Positions 1-11,015 of a stretch of 64,000 nt of DNA are shown one piece after another. The stretch comes from Sacculina carcini (lineage: Eukaryota; Arthropoda; Thecostraca; Sacculinidae), in assembly GCA_916048095.2 (NCBI GenBank), contig OU696591.1, positions 2,281,501-2,345,500 of the forward strand. Direction: 5' to 3'. The first letter of the stretch is position 1. Each line of letters begins with the position of its first letter. The position numbers and the translations under genes were made by a program. The notes beneath the pieces are model-generated. The model saw only the letters and a list, made by a program, of their open reading frames with translations, made no database searches and was not told the origin of the DNA.

Positions 1-2705
1 AGCAAAGGACTCGCGAAATCGATTCCAACAGAAGCGAATGGAGACGAAGACGTAATGCAATTACGATGCAACAGTGCGGGTACAGGTAAGCAACCTGCCT
101 TAGCACGCTGACAAGAAACGCATAGTCGCTTAACCTGATTCACAATAGCACCTGTAGCACCTAAAATCCAGTGATGTTTCCTCAAAACCGTCAAAAGAGA
201 AGATACACCAGCATGTTTCATGAGTATGTGCTGATCTCTGATGATCAAAAGAACCAAATAACACCTATTACACTTAAATGATACGATATTTACTATCAAA
301 CGAATCGTCTGAGAACTCAAGACGTCATCTCATTCTGCAAATTCCATGTTCATGCAAAACGGACTGAATTTAGCAATCGATGAACTCTTGGAAACCGAAT
401 TTCTATCTTGTAAACTGATCATTTCACAAGGAACCACCTCTCTCTATGTATCAATTATCAAATGGCGTTTAGCCACCTCCAAATCGGACTGATAAATCTC
501 TTCACGAGCGGGATTAACCTGTCAAAAGGCTCTTCCAACATGCGCAACAATGCGAACACCTTTCAAAAGAGAGCCCCATCTGGAAATAGGAAACAACATA
601 ACACGAGAAGAGCAAACACACACGGACGCACAGCGTTCTCCAATGATGTCAGCCAGGTTCTCAGGTTAGGACAACTTATTACAGAAAGGAAATTCCTCCG
701 AGCTCCTCAACCATTCGGGTCCAGACAACCAAGAGCTGGCGATAAGTTCTTCCGCACAACAGCCTCTGGAAGATACATCAGCTGGGTTCATGTCCCCAGG
801 ACAATGACACCATCTGGAAGGACTAGTAAGAGTATGCATCTAATTTACCCTGTTAGCCACGAAACTTTCCATTGATTGGGATTCCCTCTAATCCATTTCA
901 GTGCAAACCTCGGAATCAGTCCAACAGAATACATACGTAGAAACATGCAACTTCAAAACTTGTAACACATAGGCATCCAATCGAGCAGTAACAACTGTGG
1001 CCAAAGGCTCTAAGCGAGGGATAGTCATCGACTTCAATGGGGCGACTCGGCTCCTAGCCATAACGAGCGTTACATCGAACGTGCCGTCGCTATTGGGTCG
1101 GCGTAAATATACTACGGAACCATACTCTTTGAGAGAAGGATCACCGAAGGCGTGCACTTCGCATGATATCAAACTAATCCAATCGTTCATCGTGAAAAAG
1201 TATCTATTAGGCAGCTTAAGCCGAATAACTGCGTCCATTCCTTTCGCCCATTTGAGAAACAAGGTTTCGCACTCAGAAGGAACAGAATCATCCCATCAAA
1301 CACCTGCCACCCACAACTTCTGGAAAATAATCTTAGAAATAAGTACCACGGGTGCTAGAAATTCAAATGGATAAAATATACTTGCAATGCAACCGAGTAT
1401 CACACGCTTAGTCACAGTGAAGTTCCAGTCGGGGACCGAGACGCCATGAAATGAGAACACATCATCCTGAGCGTTCCACAAAATTCCCAACACCTTAGAA
1501 GACTCAGCGACTGGAAGCATAAGATTTTCATCGATAACAAATTCGCAAATCGAATTACACTTGGAAAGCACCATTTGAGTATCTTTCAAAATAGAATGAG
1601 CCTCACAAAACAACTAAGTAGCAGCTTCTTTGGAATCTGCTCCAGACAAAAATCATCCATGTATATATTCTCTGCCAACTCATTTCTCGCATTAGATGGA
1701 AGATACTTTGACAAGTAATGTCTAATTGTCGCACAAAGCAGAAATGGACTACTCCTAACACCGAACGTGACACGACAAAACCGGGACATCGCACTTCCAC
1801 CCTTTACCCTCCAAAGAAAACGATTCACATCGCGGTCACGAACATCCAGATGCACTTGTAAAAAACCTTTACAATATCTCCTGTAACCGCAAATTGCCAC
1901 CTCCTGAATCGTGAGGGAACTTCAACCAAGCTTAGAAGAAGACAAGGCCCAGCTTCCAAGCAATCGTTCAGAGAGATTCCATAGGTCCCTGACACGACGC
2001 ATCAAACACTGGTCGAATTTAGGTCCTTGCACTTGACATTTTGATCACCGGCCGGTGGGATAAACAAAACACCCGCGAAGCTGGATCCCCCTCTAATACT
2101 CTTTCGGTAACTCCAGTTTTCTCAAGTTCCGACAATACATTCTGGTATGAATCTTTTAAGTCAGCATCCTTTGACAACTTCCGATGGCGAGAATCCAACC
2201 GATGGACAGCAGCGTCAAAATTATCGGCTACATCTGCCAAATGATATCCTTGCTTCCAGGGAAGTGTGACCTCATACCGACCATTTTTAGTCTTCCGGAT
2301 CGATTTCTCAAACGACTGCATAACAGGGTGAGAGTCCACATAATCATCCGAAGACGAAACAAGTCCGACTTTTTCAAACGCTCAAAATTTCCTGAAAACG
2401 TCTGGAATATCAGTGACGGTCAACAACTGGCAAACGGAATCCCTCTTAGAACCTGAGATAGATCCCGATAAAATCCATCCAAAGCTAGACTCCTGTGCTA
2501 CAACTCCTTCGGCTCTCAATAGTATTGCTCATTAATTGTCAAAAATAATCCATACCTACAAGAACATCCACATTCATTTCTCCATGAGACAAGTCCGCCA
2601 GCTTGAGATAACAAATACGTGTCAGAATAGCCTGATCCACTACTTGTGGCGTACGCGTATGTTCAATGTGTTCAATGTAGAGAGCGCTACAGATTGTGAG
2701 CCATG
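1..2705 (-). mobile_element. BEL A pol: protease end, reverse transcriptase, RNase H, integrase zinc-binding start
   Basis: Minus-strand coding remains of a BEL/Pao Pol. At about 2500-2600 is the VDVLVGMDYF motif that ends the BEL protease region, then a TLGWILSG-like motif near 2470. Near 1640-1680 is the reverse transcriptase catalytic stretch NIYMDDFC. Between 1300 and 1610 is the KVLGILWN and LAPVVLISKIIFQKLW stretch typical of Pao-type RT and connection. At 890-1260 is the RNase H (HAFGDPSLKEYGSVVYLRR, MTIPRLEPLA). Near 740-820 is the NPADVSSRG motif, and at 1-240 the HAGVSSLLTVLR and CVSCQR motifs of the integrase HHCC finger. The part is broken in several places. Confidence 0.88.
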
Positions 2706-4821
2706 GCCTTGCGTACAATACACACGTTGCATGGTGTCAGAAGCTCTGAACCCGTGACTGGATACTCTTTCTAGCTCGATGTCGTGTCGCCAACCCCCTG
2801 AATTTGATTTTCATTCTGTTTCGCTGGCCACTACCTGGCGTGTGTGGCGTCGTGACTGACAATATTTCGCTGCCGCTAAAGAGCTGTCGGACAAACCCGT
2901 GTCGGTTCAGGTGGGAACGATATTTAATTGCGCCGGTCGTGAGGCTCAAGAAGTGACCACCCACTTCGCGTGGACAGAGGCAGAATGTCTTCCTGCTCTA
3001 CTGGATCATTTTGGGAAGTATTGTTCGCCGCAGCAGACCGTTGTGATGAAGCGGTTCCATTTTTACCAGCGCAGTCAACAGGCGGGAGAGTGTGGCGGCA
3101 TTTGTTGCTTCTCTACGCGCTCTGTCTGCGTTCTGTGATTTTTCTGATCGTGACGGCATGCTTCGTGATAGTCTCGTTATGGGTGTCTTGGACAAATCTA
3201 CCCAGCAGACGTTGTTGAAGGTACCAACTCTTTCGTTGGATGTGGCATTACAGACGGCTCTGGCTGAGGAAACTGCCCGTCGGGGACAGAGTATAATGGA
3301 CAATGTGGATTCTCCTGCTGCCGAGTTGTGCCGTTTGTCGCCGTCTTCACTGGGTGTGCGTGACGGCGCTCGTTCGACCCCGACAGCTGAGGTGCGGCCC
3401 TGTTCACGTCATCACGAGATGCGCCGCTCCGGCTGTCCGGCGTGGAACCGTTTATGCCGGGTGTGTGATCGCCGTCATCATTTTTCCGGCAGTGTGGAGT
3501 GCCCTGGGTCCGCCCTTGTCCGTAATACTGCGCAGCGGCCGGTGCACGCGTCTTCGTCGACGATGCGCCCCGCTGCCGGGGGTCGTGGGCGCTGGGCCCG
3601 GTCGTCCGACCGTCGTGTGCTATCCGTGCAAGCTGACGATGCTGGCAAGGTGTAATTGGATACGAGCGCAATTGGGTATGCTGCACTGCAGACTGGTACG
3701 CGTGATTCTGCTGATGCGTTCATTGTTACAGTTGACCGCAATTCTCGTGATAGCAAAACATTTAAAACTCTGTATACGCTTGGCGGTAACTGCGTAACGT
3801 TTCTTATAGATTCGGGATCTGAGTCTAATGTTTTATCTTTGAGTGATTATGTTCGTGTCACTGGCGATGTTGAGCGTACATCAGTGCGCCCCTGTCATAC
3901 TGTTTTACGTATGTATAATGGTTATGTGGTTCCGACAGTAGGTAAAGTTTGTGTGTCTTTTAAAAATGTGCGCAATTCCCGTCTGCATTCTGTCATGTGT
4001 AATCTGGTAGATATGTTCGTGTTTCCGGTGCTGAGCTTGTGTTCGTCTGTTTCGTTAGGACTCATCACCCTGCTCGATTTTGACCCGCTGGACTATGTTC
4101 CCGATCCTGCACTCCTGCTACCGCTGACTATGTTGCCTCCCCGCGTTCTTCTCTTTCTGATCGGGATGTTGTTGTCGCTGAGTTTGCTGATGTTTTTGGG
4201 GAGAATACAGTTGGTCTAGTTTGCCAGGACTATGAGGTCCGTGTCGACTCCAGCGTTCCACCAGTGGTGGAACCTCGGCGCAGAATACGCATTCACCTTC
4301 GTGACAAACTGCGTGAGAAAATTGACACTCTGGAACGCCAGGGTGTAATTAAAAGGGTTGTCGAACCCACAGAATGGGTGTCCAATTTAGTGATTGTATC
4401 AAAGCCATCAGGTGATATTCGCTTGTGTTTGGATCCCCGGTCGTTAAATATAGCAATTCTTCGGGAGTATTACCCCACGCCTACTATCGATGAGGTTTCA
4501 TATCGTATTTCCGACTAACGAGTGTTCTCGCTGTTGGATGATAATTCAGCATTTTTGCAAGTCGGACTGTCGGATGCGTCGTCTCGCCTCCGTTGCTTTC
4601 ATACTCCGTTCGGTCGGTATCGACGGCTTCGTTTGCCGTATGACACTTCTTGCGCGCCGGAGATTTGGCAGCGAATCATGCATGAGATGGTGGCTGATTT
4701 ACGTGGTGTAGAGGTAATTGCTGACGATTTTTTTGTTTGCGGTAAGGGAAACTCTTACCAAGCTACTTTGGCTCACCACGAAGCTAATCTTCTGGCGTTT
4801 CTGAAGTGTGCTCGTTAATAA
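2706..4821 (+). mobile_element. Ty3/gypsy fragment A (gag, protease, part of RT) inserted in BEL A
   Basis: Plus-strand Ty3/gypsy fossil. TGGTGTCAGAAGC near 2732 resembles a primer site. Gag remains run from about 2890 to 3300 (AGREAQEVTTHFAWTEAE, FCDFSDRDGMLRDSLVMGVL), then a Cys/His stretch near 3415-3500. The retropepsin motif FLIDSGSESNVL is at about 3800-3835. Reverse transcriptase runs from 4264 to 4818 with LVIVSKPSGDIRLCLDPRSLN, HTPFGRYRRLRLPY and ADDFFV. RNase H, integrase and a 3' LTR are absent; the BEL sequence resumes at once. Both coding ends of BEL A abut it, so it entered BEL A. It is broken (several breaks) and 3'-truncated. Exact outer ends are uncertain by some tens of bases. 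Confidence 0.82.
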
Positions 4822-6400
4822 CAAATCAGAGGTATATGTACCGTTGACATAGTGCGAAAACCAGAATTAATGTTAACTCCACATAAACCAACAGAAAGAA
4901 GCTTGGCGTTGACTCCTGGATTTACGACCCGAAAAGTGGCAAAGGATAAGGACTCCGAACCCATACAGGTTGCTCATACCTGTCGAACCAATCGCTCCGA
5001 GATAAAGTCCGGTCAGAGCCACAGTCAAACAACAGAGTCGCTTCCACAACACCAGCCCTTTCCTGGATCAACACCTCAGCTGTAGGCAAAGCACAACACT
5101 TAGTGGTTACAGCACAAACAGACAACAGAGTGACATAATTTTTGTCGGCTACCGAACATTTCACAGGATAGTTGCTGACAATTTGACGCTCCGAAGTACC
5201 GTCAATCCTCGCATCTGAATCATTCACACAGTTAGACACATATTTTAGTTTCTTATAACAACACAATACATGGTGATGTCCTCGACAATACTCGAATTTG
5301 ATCTTGCAAAATTTAGCCTTATGCCATTTTCTGAGACTAACGAAACATAAATCGCTCTTACGAATAGATACCTGTCTTTGAGAAACAGACAAAGTATGCA
5401 CGGATTTGCAAGAAAATGACTGATGCTCACGACTACATAAAATACACAAATTCTTAGCTGAAATGTGCAACGCAGACCACGTAGACACCTCCAACTTTGT
5501 ACTGCGGCGGCTCTCTGAGGGTCCGACACATCTGGAGCGTTCTCGTCACTGAATGTCATCTTTGAGAAACTGAAGGAGAAAGTTGAGATCGCTTTCCAGG
5601 TGTGCGTTCTTATACGCCCAGTCCAAGCGGAGCGCATTCGGTAGACATGAGAGCACAATCGGCGTTAAAAACACACCATAGCGATCTGAGCTGATGCCAA
5701 GGTTTTACAAGCTGCGAATGTGTACAGTAGGTGATTTTCAAACTTCCTCAAATCGTTGTGACTCGTGGATGCCATTTTCAAAGACAGCTAGTCCTGAATG
5801 TGGGCCTGAATTAATGGTTCAGGTCGGCCAAACCTCTCATGAAGAAGCTCACATATCACCTTATAACTATCACCAGTCAACGATACGCCTTTCACTGTGA
5901 GCTGCGTCGCCGTCCAGCAATGACACCAAATATGAAAACTTTAAGCCGTCAGAAAGGTCAGGATTGTGTAGCACATTTTGAAAAACCTCCCAAAAATGGG
6001 ACAACTCTTTCACCTCACCGCGGAACTTCGACAACTCTATCGTAGGCAATCTCACTTCCGGCCTGTTGACTACTGACACAGTCGCATGCGATTCAGCGGA
6101 CGCTGCCTTATGCTGAATATTTTTCTTGGCGACCAACGCTCTTTCTCGAAAATTATCCGCTTCTTCAATGTATCGAACCATTTAATTTTCGTCTTATTCA
6201 AGCTGGATAAATTCTTGAACCTCATCCAAAGATTGAAGCCTCTTATCAAAATCCAACAAGGCAGTAGAAACAGCACCCTCTACAAACTGCGCACTTTCCT
6301 CATAATCTGCTACCAATTTCTCCAACACACCCACTGATCTTGTTAGCCAAGCTCTAGAGCCGGCCCTTATCTTAATCAAAACATGAATATCTAAAGCCAT
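4822..6400 (-). mobile_element. BEL A gag and A17-type protease region
   Basis: Minus-strand BEL Gag remains. The probable start is the ATG at 6398-6400 just after the primer site. A coiled-coil-like acidic N-terminus is followed at about 5900-6060 by VRLPTIELSKFRGEVKELSHFW and HNPDLSDGLKFSYL, the signature of the DUF1759 domain of BEL/Pao Gag. Further on (about 5270-5480) are Cys/His clusters of the knuckle type, and near 4990-5100 ALPTAEVLIQ with LLFDCGSDRT, the catalytic DCGSD motif of A17 retropepsin. The piece ends at the junction with gypsy A. It is broken. Confidence 0.85.
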
Positions 6401-6660
6401 GATCCCCGGTTTCTGACACCAAAGTACAGGAGACAAGCAGAAAAATAAGCACGCAGACCAAAATCAGCACCATTTGTTCCACGGATTCACAACAACAACC
6501 CCTCGAATAAACGTCTCAACTAGGTAAAAACCAACACCACCTAGACTACAGGCCTGTTCACCAAAGTATGACGTCATCAATCGCTGGTAATTGACTCGTA
6601 AAGACGGTATGCGTTATTAGAACTTGTGTGTTAGTGCGGGTGTTTGACATGCATTCCGGC
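6401..6660 (-). mobile_element. BEL A primer site and probable 5' LTR
   Basis: On the minus strand TGGTGTCAGAAACCGG (about 6406-6421) lies just upstream of the gag ATG and has the form of a tRNA primer-binding site. Sequence above it should be the 5' LTR. I cannot fix its outer end because the 3' LTR is outside the window, so 6660 is a guess. Confidence 0.5.
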
Positions 6661-8035
6661 TCAACTAACTGAAAAAATTATGTTACCAACTTAAAAAGCC
6701 TCAAATACAATTGTAAATGGAATATCTGGATATATTATAAAACTGCACATATATGAAACAGTGACAGCACCAACATTGAAATAAACAACAACAACAACCG
6801 TGTATTTGATATAGCGCACTAATCAACAAAGGCGCGATAAACATGAGATATAGAGATACAAGAGCAATAATTACATCAAAACGGAGGCGCAAAAAGAAGA
6901 AAACAAGAGCTACAATATACAAGACAATGTGAAACGTTTTCTCTTCCATTTCTTTCAAATTCATCGTAGATGAAATTCTGTCACAATTATTGTTCGCAAG
7001 AATATTCATAGCGGTGCACACCATTTTTTCAGCGAATTGTAAATTGTGATGTTGAGAACAGTATAAGAAGTCAAGCATAATACCGCAATCACTCAGTTTT
7101 TCTAGTGCATGAAATACTGCACTACTGCACGCTGGTTTCCAACAATACTCAATTTATCACACTTTATACACTTCTGCACAGCTAAAACCATAGCAAAACA
7201 ATATTATCAACATCACTAGAATAAAACAGACTTCGGCGACCAATTTCTCTCAAATACGAAAAATGCTCCGATGACATGGTTTCACTTCGCTCAGACAAAA
7301 TGTTTTTACATGAATCACAATCATGTTTTGAGAATTGAAAAAACAACAATAACATGAAACATTTACGATCACTGGATGATGAGGATGCGAAATATCAGCG
7401 TCACATATACGAAAGAAGAGACGTTCAGCAACATCTTTAAAAATCTCACGAAAATATTCCGCATAACACGTAAAATGTTTCAAATAAATTTTGCCTGATG
7501 TAATAAAATCAACATTGTCTGATGAAATCAATATAAATATTATCCGATGTGATAATGCACGACAATCCCAACTCATTGACACAACTCATTAACATTCCGC
7601 AAGAGTTTAACATTTTGTCCTTCAATACTCGACGGATGAACAGCTTTGAGCGACAAACCGTATGATGACAAATAAATGCGAGCATGACCACACTGGATTA
7701 TGTGTCTAATCTCCATACATCACAAACAATTTGAAGCAATACCTGATATAAGCGTGATTCACACAATCTCTATGATGTTAATATGATTGAAGGTGCTCCG
7801 GTGTGCTTGGATATTTCCATGTCACGCTTTATAGCCCTCTGTCATTTCTTCTTCAGTTCTTGGTTTTGTGGGTATGAGAACACGCTGAACTTAGACTATC
7901 GGTCGTAATTCTTGTGGCACCCCGGAAAACAGCTCCAGGAGTTTCCTGATACTATATCATAATCAGAACACAAACAAGAGCACAAACGAGGAATCATCAA
8001 TAGCTCTGTGATGGAATAATCCTTTCATATTACCT
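6661..8035. other. AT-rich stretch without recognisable genes
   Basis: I see no coding signal here. One open frame on the minus strand (6701-7078) is hydrophobic and low in complexity and matches no family I know. At 6783-6840 there is a short repeat (AACAACAAC followed by TATTTGATATAGCGCAC and GGCGCGA) that recurs at 56365-56416. Confidence 0.5.
6783..6840 (+). repeat. Short interspersed repeat with GATATAGCGCAC core, copy 1
   Basis: The stretch (AAC)n then TATTTGATATAGCGCAC, a short AT-rich spacer and GGCGCGA is found again at 56365-56416 with the same order and spacing. Two copies in unrelated contexts suggest a dispersed repeat family. Family and full length are unknown. Confidence 0.5.
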
Positions 8036-8039
8036 GAAG

Positions 8040-8262
8040 TGATTGCTTAAATTAGTTATTATGATTAATATTAATTGGTGTTTTATGCGCGCAGCATACT
8101 ATATGACTATATGACAAGTCCCGTTGTGAACCAATCTACAGCGGTGCCTCCCAGTAAACTCAAGCAGGTATAAAAATACGCGCGCGAGTCAGGATTCGAA
8201 CCGCAAGCGTCTGACACAAGATTTCAGCGTATTAGCTACTTAACTACTCGGGAGCTGGGTGG
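8040..8262 (-). repeat. tRNA-derived SINE-like repeat
   Basis: On the minus strand a tRNA-like head (about 8262 down to 8185) carries a perfect B-box, GGTTCGAATCC, with an A-box-like TAGTTAAGTAGC stretch upstream, an internal pol III promoter arrangement. A non-tRNA body follows and the element may end in an AT-rich tail (ATTAATATTAATC) near 8045. I see no second copy in the window, so the SINE call rests on structure alone. It could be a lone tRNA pseudogene. Confidence 0.45.
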
Positions 8263-8439
8263 AAGATAATCCCACTCCGGAAGTAGCGCAATAAGTTCAA
8301 ATATAATTTTTATATATGGGCAAACGACTATTAAACGTATAAACGGCGGAGTGACATTATGGATTGTTATCGCATGATGATTTATTATTTATTTATTGTT
8401 AGTTATATATTATTTTCTTTTCCAACTCTCTTTCTCTAT

Positions 8440-8548
8440 GAATCTTTTGGGTGCTTCCGGTACATGGGGCCACCTTAGGGTGGTAATAGTGCTTGCACTC
8501 TTCCCATGCTACTGGATTGCCTGTCATTAATAATAATAATAATAATAC
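8440..8548 (+). repeat. Retroposon 3' end with (TAA)n tail
   Basis: The segment ends with CATGCTACTGGATTGCCTGT, then ATTAATAATAATAATAAT. An almost identical 3' terminus is found at 56247-56295, where it is a clean short insertion in a transposase gene. Together they define the 3' end of a TAA-tailed LINE or SINE family. The 5' limit here is uncertain. Confidence 0.55.
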
Positions 8549-8822
8549 AAAATATTTGTTTTACAAGCGAATCATGGGCTGAAAATATATATTATCCTGA
8601 TTTCGTATGAATATTAATTTGATACCGGAACATACACCGCCACATGGCGGGCAATTCAAACTTCTCTTCATTGGTCTCACGTGCGTTGTCGTACAGTCGA
8701 CCGAGTCGTGGGTCGTGTTTCATGTGATCTCGTGTTGGGTGTTACGATCAGTGCTCCGAGTGAAGTGAAAGAGCAAACAATTGTAAACTATCCTCTCTCC
8801 ATTTCTAACTTTCTTTTTCATT

Positions 8823-9615
8823 TTGAAATGCTACCAATGTGCAGGTCTTGGACACACAGCCGCTCGCTGCTCCAACGCCCTAACGTGTGGAAAATGCAGT
8901 GGCGCTCATGCAACTAAGGACTGCTCTTTTACCACAGTGAGATGTGTTCACATGAAACCTACCCACGATCATTCTTCTCTGTCCTCATCTTGTCCCTCAT
9001 TTATTGCGGTAAGATAATCGATTCGTGCTCGCACAGAAACAACTGAATCACCGTCCTGTACATTCATCTCCTGACGTTCCAGGCTCTCTGGCATACCGCG
9101 GCACATCTCTGATGCCTGCTTACCATCATTAGCTTTACTAAACATTCGTTCAGCTCGAAATCAATCATCCTACGTCGTACCGAACTCCTTACTTCACATA
9201 ACCTTTATATTCTCTGCCCAACTGAAACCTGGCTTCTAGAATCCGACTCATCAATATTCTCCGCATCCCATCCTTTACATCATTATTTCCAAGGCGTTCC
9301 TCGACCTTTGTCTCTAAATCGCTCTTCAGGGGGTGGATTTGGTATCATTTACCAATCTAAATTCTCCGTTACTCGCTGTACACTCCTGACCACACCATCT
9401 AGCTCTTTTAAGGTTCTCTCACATATTATCAAACTTTGCTCTCGCACTGATATCTGACTTAAGATTGTCTACCGCCATGACCACCACGGTTCCACTCCCA
9501 AATTGATGTCTGAATTTCATGTCCTTATTGAATTCTTTATCTCGCGTTTCTCTCACTCATTTATTATTCTTGGTGATTTCAACTTTAGGCCTGATATTCC
9601 TTAAAAATACCGTTG
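8823..9615 (+). pseudogene. L2/CR1-like LINE: CCHC knuckles and endonuclease part
   Basis: From 8826, CYQCAGLGHTAARC and CGKCSGAHATKDC are two retroviral-type zinc knuckles of a LINE ORF1, followed by a Cys-Pro stretch (SSSCPSFIAVR) and a stop at 9015. Then about 9140-9610 holds an APE-type endonuclease relic: LYILCPTETWL (E of the active site), GGGFGIIY, KIVYRHDHH and IILGDFNF (D-x-N). The endonuclease nicks target DNA for target-primed reverse transcription. It is interrupted by a TGA (about 9453) and ends where the BEL B terminal repeat begins. Confidence 0.75.
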
Positions 9616-9775
9616 TAAATGCTCCGCCTGTCGCCCACCGCAACCTCCGGCGAAAATGAATTGCTCCCGTGCGGCGTCTCGATATCACTGACCTCCACCG
9701 TCCAGAACAACCAACCTTTTCAACACCATTTATTCTGCACGGTAGAAGACGTAAAATCTACACCAAACAAACGTA
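9616..9775 (-). repeat. Terminal repeat copy at the 3' side of BEL B
   Basis: About 160 bp nearly identical to 16438-16596 and in the same orientation, starting TGTAAATGCTCCGCC and ending ACACCAAACAAACGT on the plus strand. The TGT...ACA ends and the position on both sides of BEL B suggest LTR sequence. On the minus strand it carries an AATAAA. No primer site abuts the other copy, which is a reason for doubt. Confidence 0.55.
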
Positions 9776-11015
9776 CGTACCAAACAAACGTAATATCATT
9801 TCCACCAAACAAGTCATCACGCAAAATAATAGTGATACTGGCAATATACGCGAAATAGTAATTCCACCAAAAAAAGAAAAACAAATATTGTAACCATGCT
9901 TAGCGGAACGGCGGTGTCTCAGCTCACCTCTGTGGCTGTCGCACGAGCAGCAAGAACCAACAGTAAAACAATCTCCAAATATCCAAAGCTAATCAGAGCC
10001 AAAACACGTTTAAGAACCAAAAATACGGGCACAACCCAACGCTGAGCGCCGTCCAGTCACAAGCCACCAATACCTGACACCCAGCTGATTCTCACCCAAA
10101 AAAACGAACATGGCCGCCTACCCACAGTGTGTAGCCCTATGCTGCCGTTTCGAGTATACTAAAACTATACCAAATTTTACGATAATAAGTACCAATAACT
10201 AAATTAAAAATGAATATATATATACAACGCGGCAGCTACATGGCTCCCTTAAATGGAGCCTCGATTTACTACCGCACAACAAGAAATGCAACATGACACC
10301 ACAGCCCAACCAACGGTTACCACCGATCCAGATTATCCACCAACCTCGGAAACGACCAAATAAGTGTAAAATACGGGCATCACACAATCACGCACGCACA
10401 CACCAGACACGAATGTTATATAAGAATGCAACGATAACCACGAACGTGGATAGCGCTAAACAGAACAATTGTACTGCCTGCCAACAAACGAAGGACAGCG
10501 GCGATACACCGCGAAATGTACCCGAATCAATGATGTAACGCGAAAATAAGGCACGACACAAATGACAGATAAGAAAATTAGCAGTAGTATCAGCATGGCA
10601 GGAACGACCTAAATATCTCGCGATTGCCTCACATTTCACAAAATTCAATGAACATCAGAGTATCCACCGATCATAGCAATTCACGCCGTCGCAATATAGC
10701 AATGCGATACAAATATACATAACACAACGCAAATACACTCAACACGCTCCTCGACGGGGATTCCCGGTAAGGAAAAAATAACAACTAGTGAACCTCGAAC
10801 ACCATCACAACAATAACTAAATAAGCATCGCGTACATAGACGATGCGCGAGCAAACGTACATCACCTAGAACAATCACCCGAAACTCGGGAACAACGACA
10901 CACGAATATTGAGGATAATATTCAACACCCAACCGGTACAACACAATCCTGGTCAAACGTACCAAAGCGCCCAAAGCACGAAAACACTCCCGGAATGAAC
11001 AATTACATATACCAA
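9776..11015 (-). other. Non-coding 3' region of BEL B
   Basis: Downstream of the DUF5641 end on the minus strand there is about 1.2 kb with no coding signal, rich in A and C on the plus strand. It is probably 3' untranslated sequence or a longer LTR. The motif ACCAAACAAACG occurs twice at its lower end. Confidence 0.45.

Larger units (their letters stand above)
1..6660 (-). mobile_element. BEL/Pao LTR retrotransposon A, split by an insertion, cut by the left window edge
   Basis: This is a fossil BEL/Pao element read on the minus strand. Moving down in coordinate, it shows a probable 5' LTR, a primer site, Gag with a DUF1759-type domain, CCHC-like knuckles and an A17-type protease, then reverse transcriptase, RNase H and the zinc-binding start of the integrase. 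The integrase core and 3' LTR lie beyond position 1. A plus-strand Ty3/gypsy fragment interrupts it near the end of the protease region. It is clearly broken, with many breaks (well over ten), so it looks old. Family assignment rests on several independent BEL-typical motifs in the right order. Confidence 0.9.

Noticed and set aside
6701-7078. Hydrophobic 125-residue minus-strand frame as a membrane protein gene
   Set aside because: Low-complexity AT-rich sequence, no known family and no supporting context.
10199-10648. Small genes in the 3' region of BEL B
   Set aside because: Short frames without domains in AC-rich non-coding sequence.
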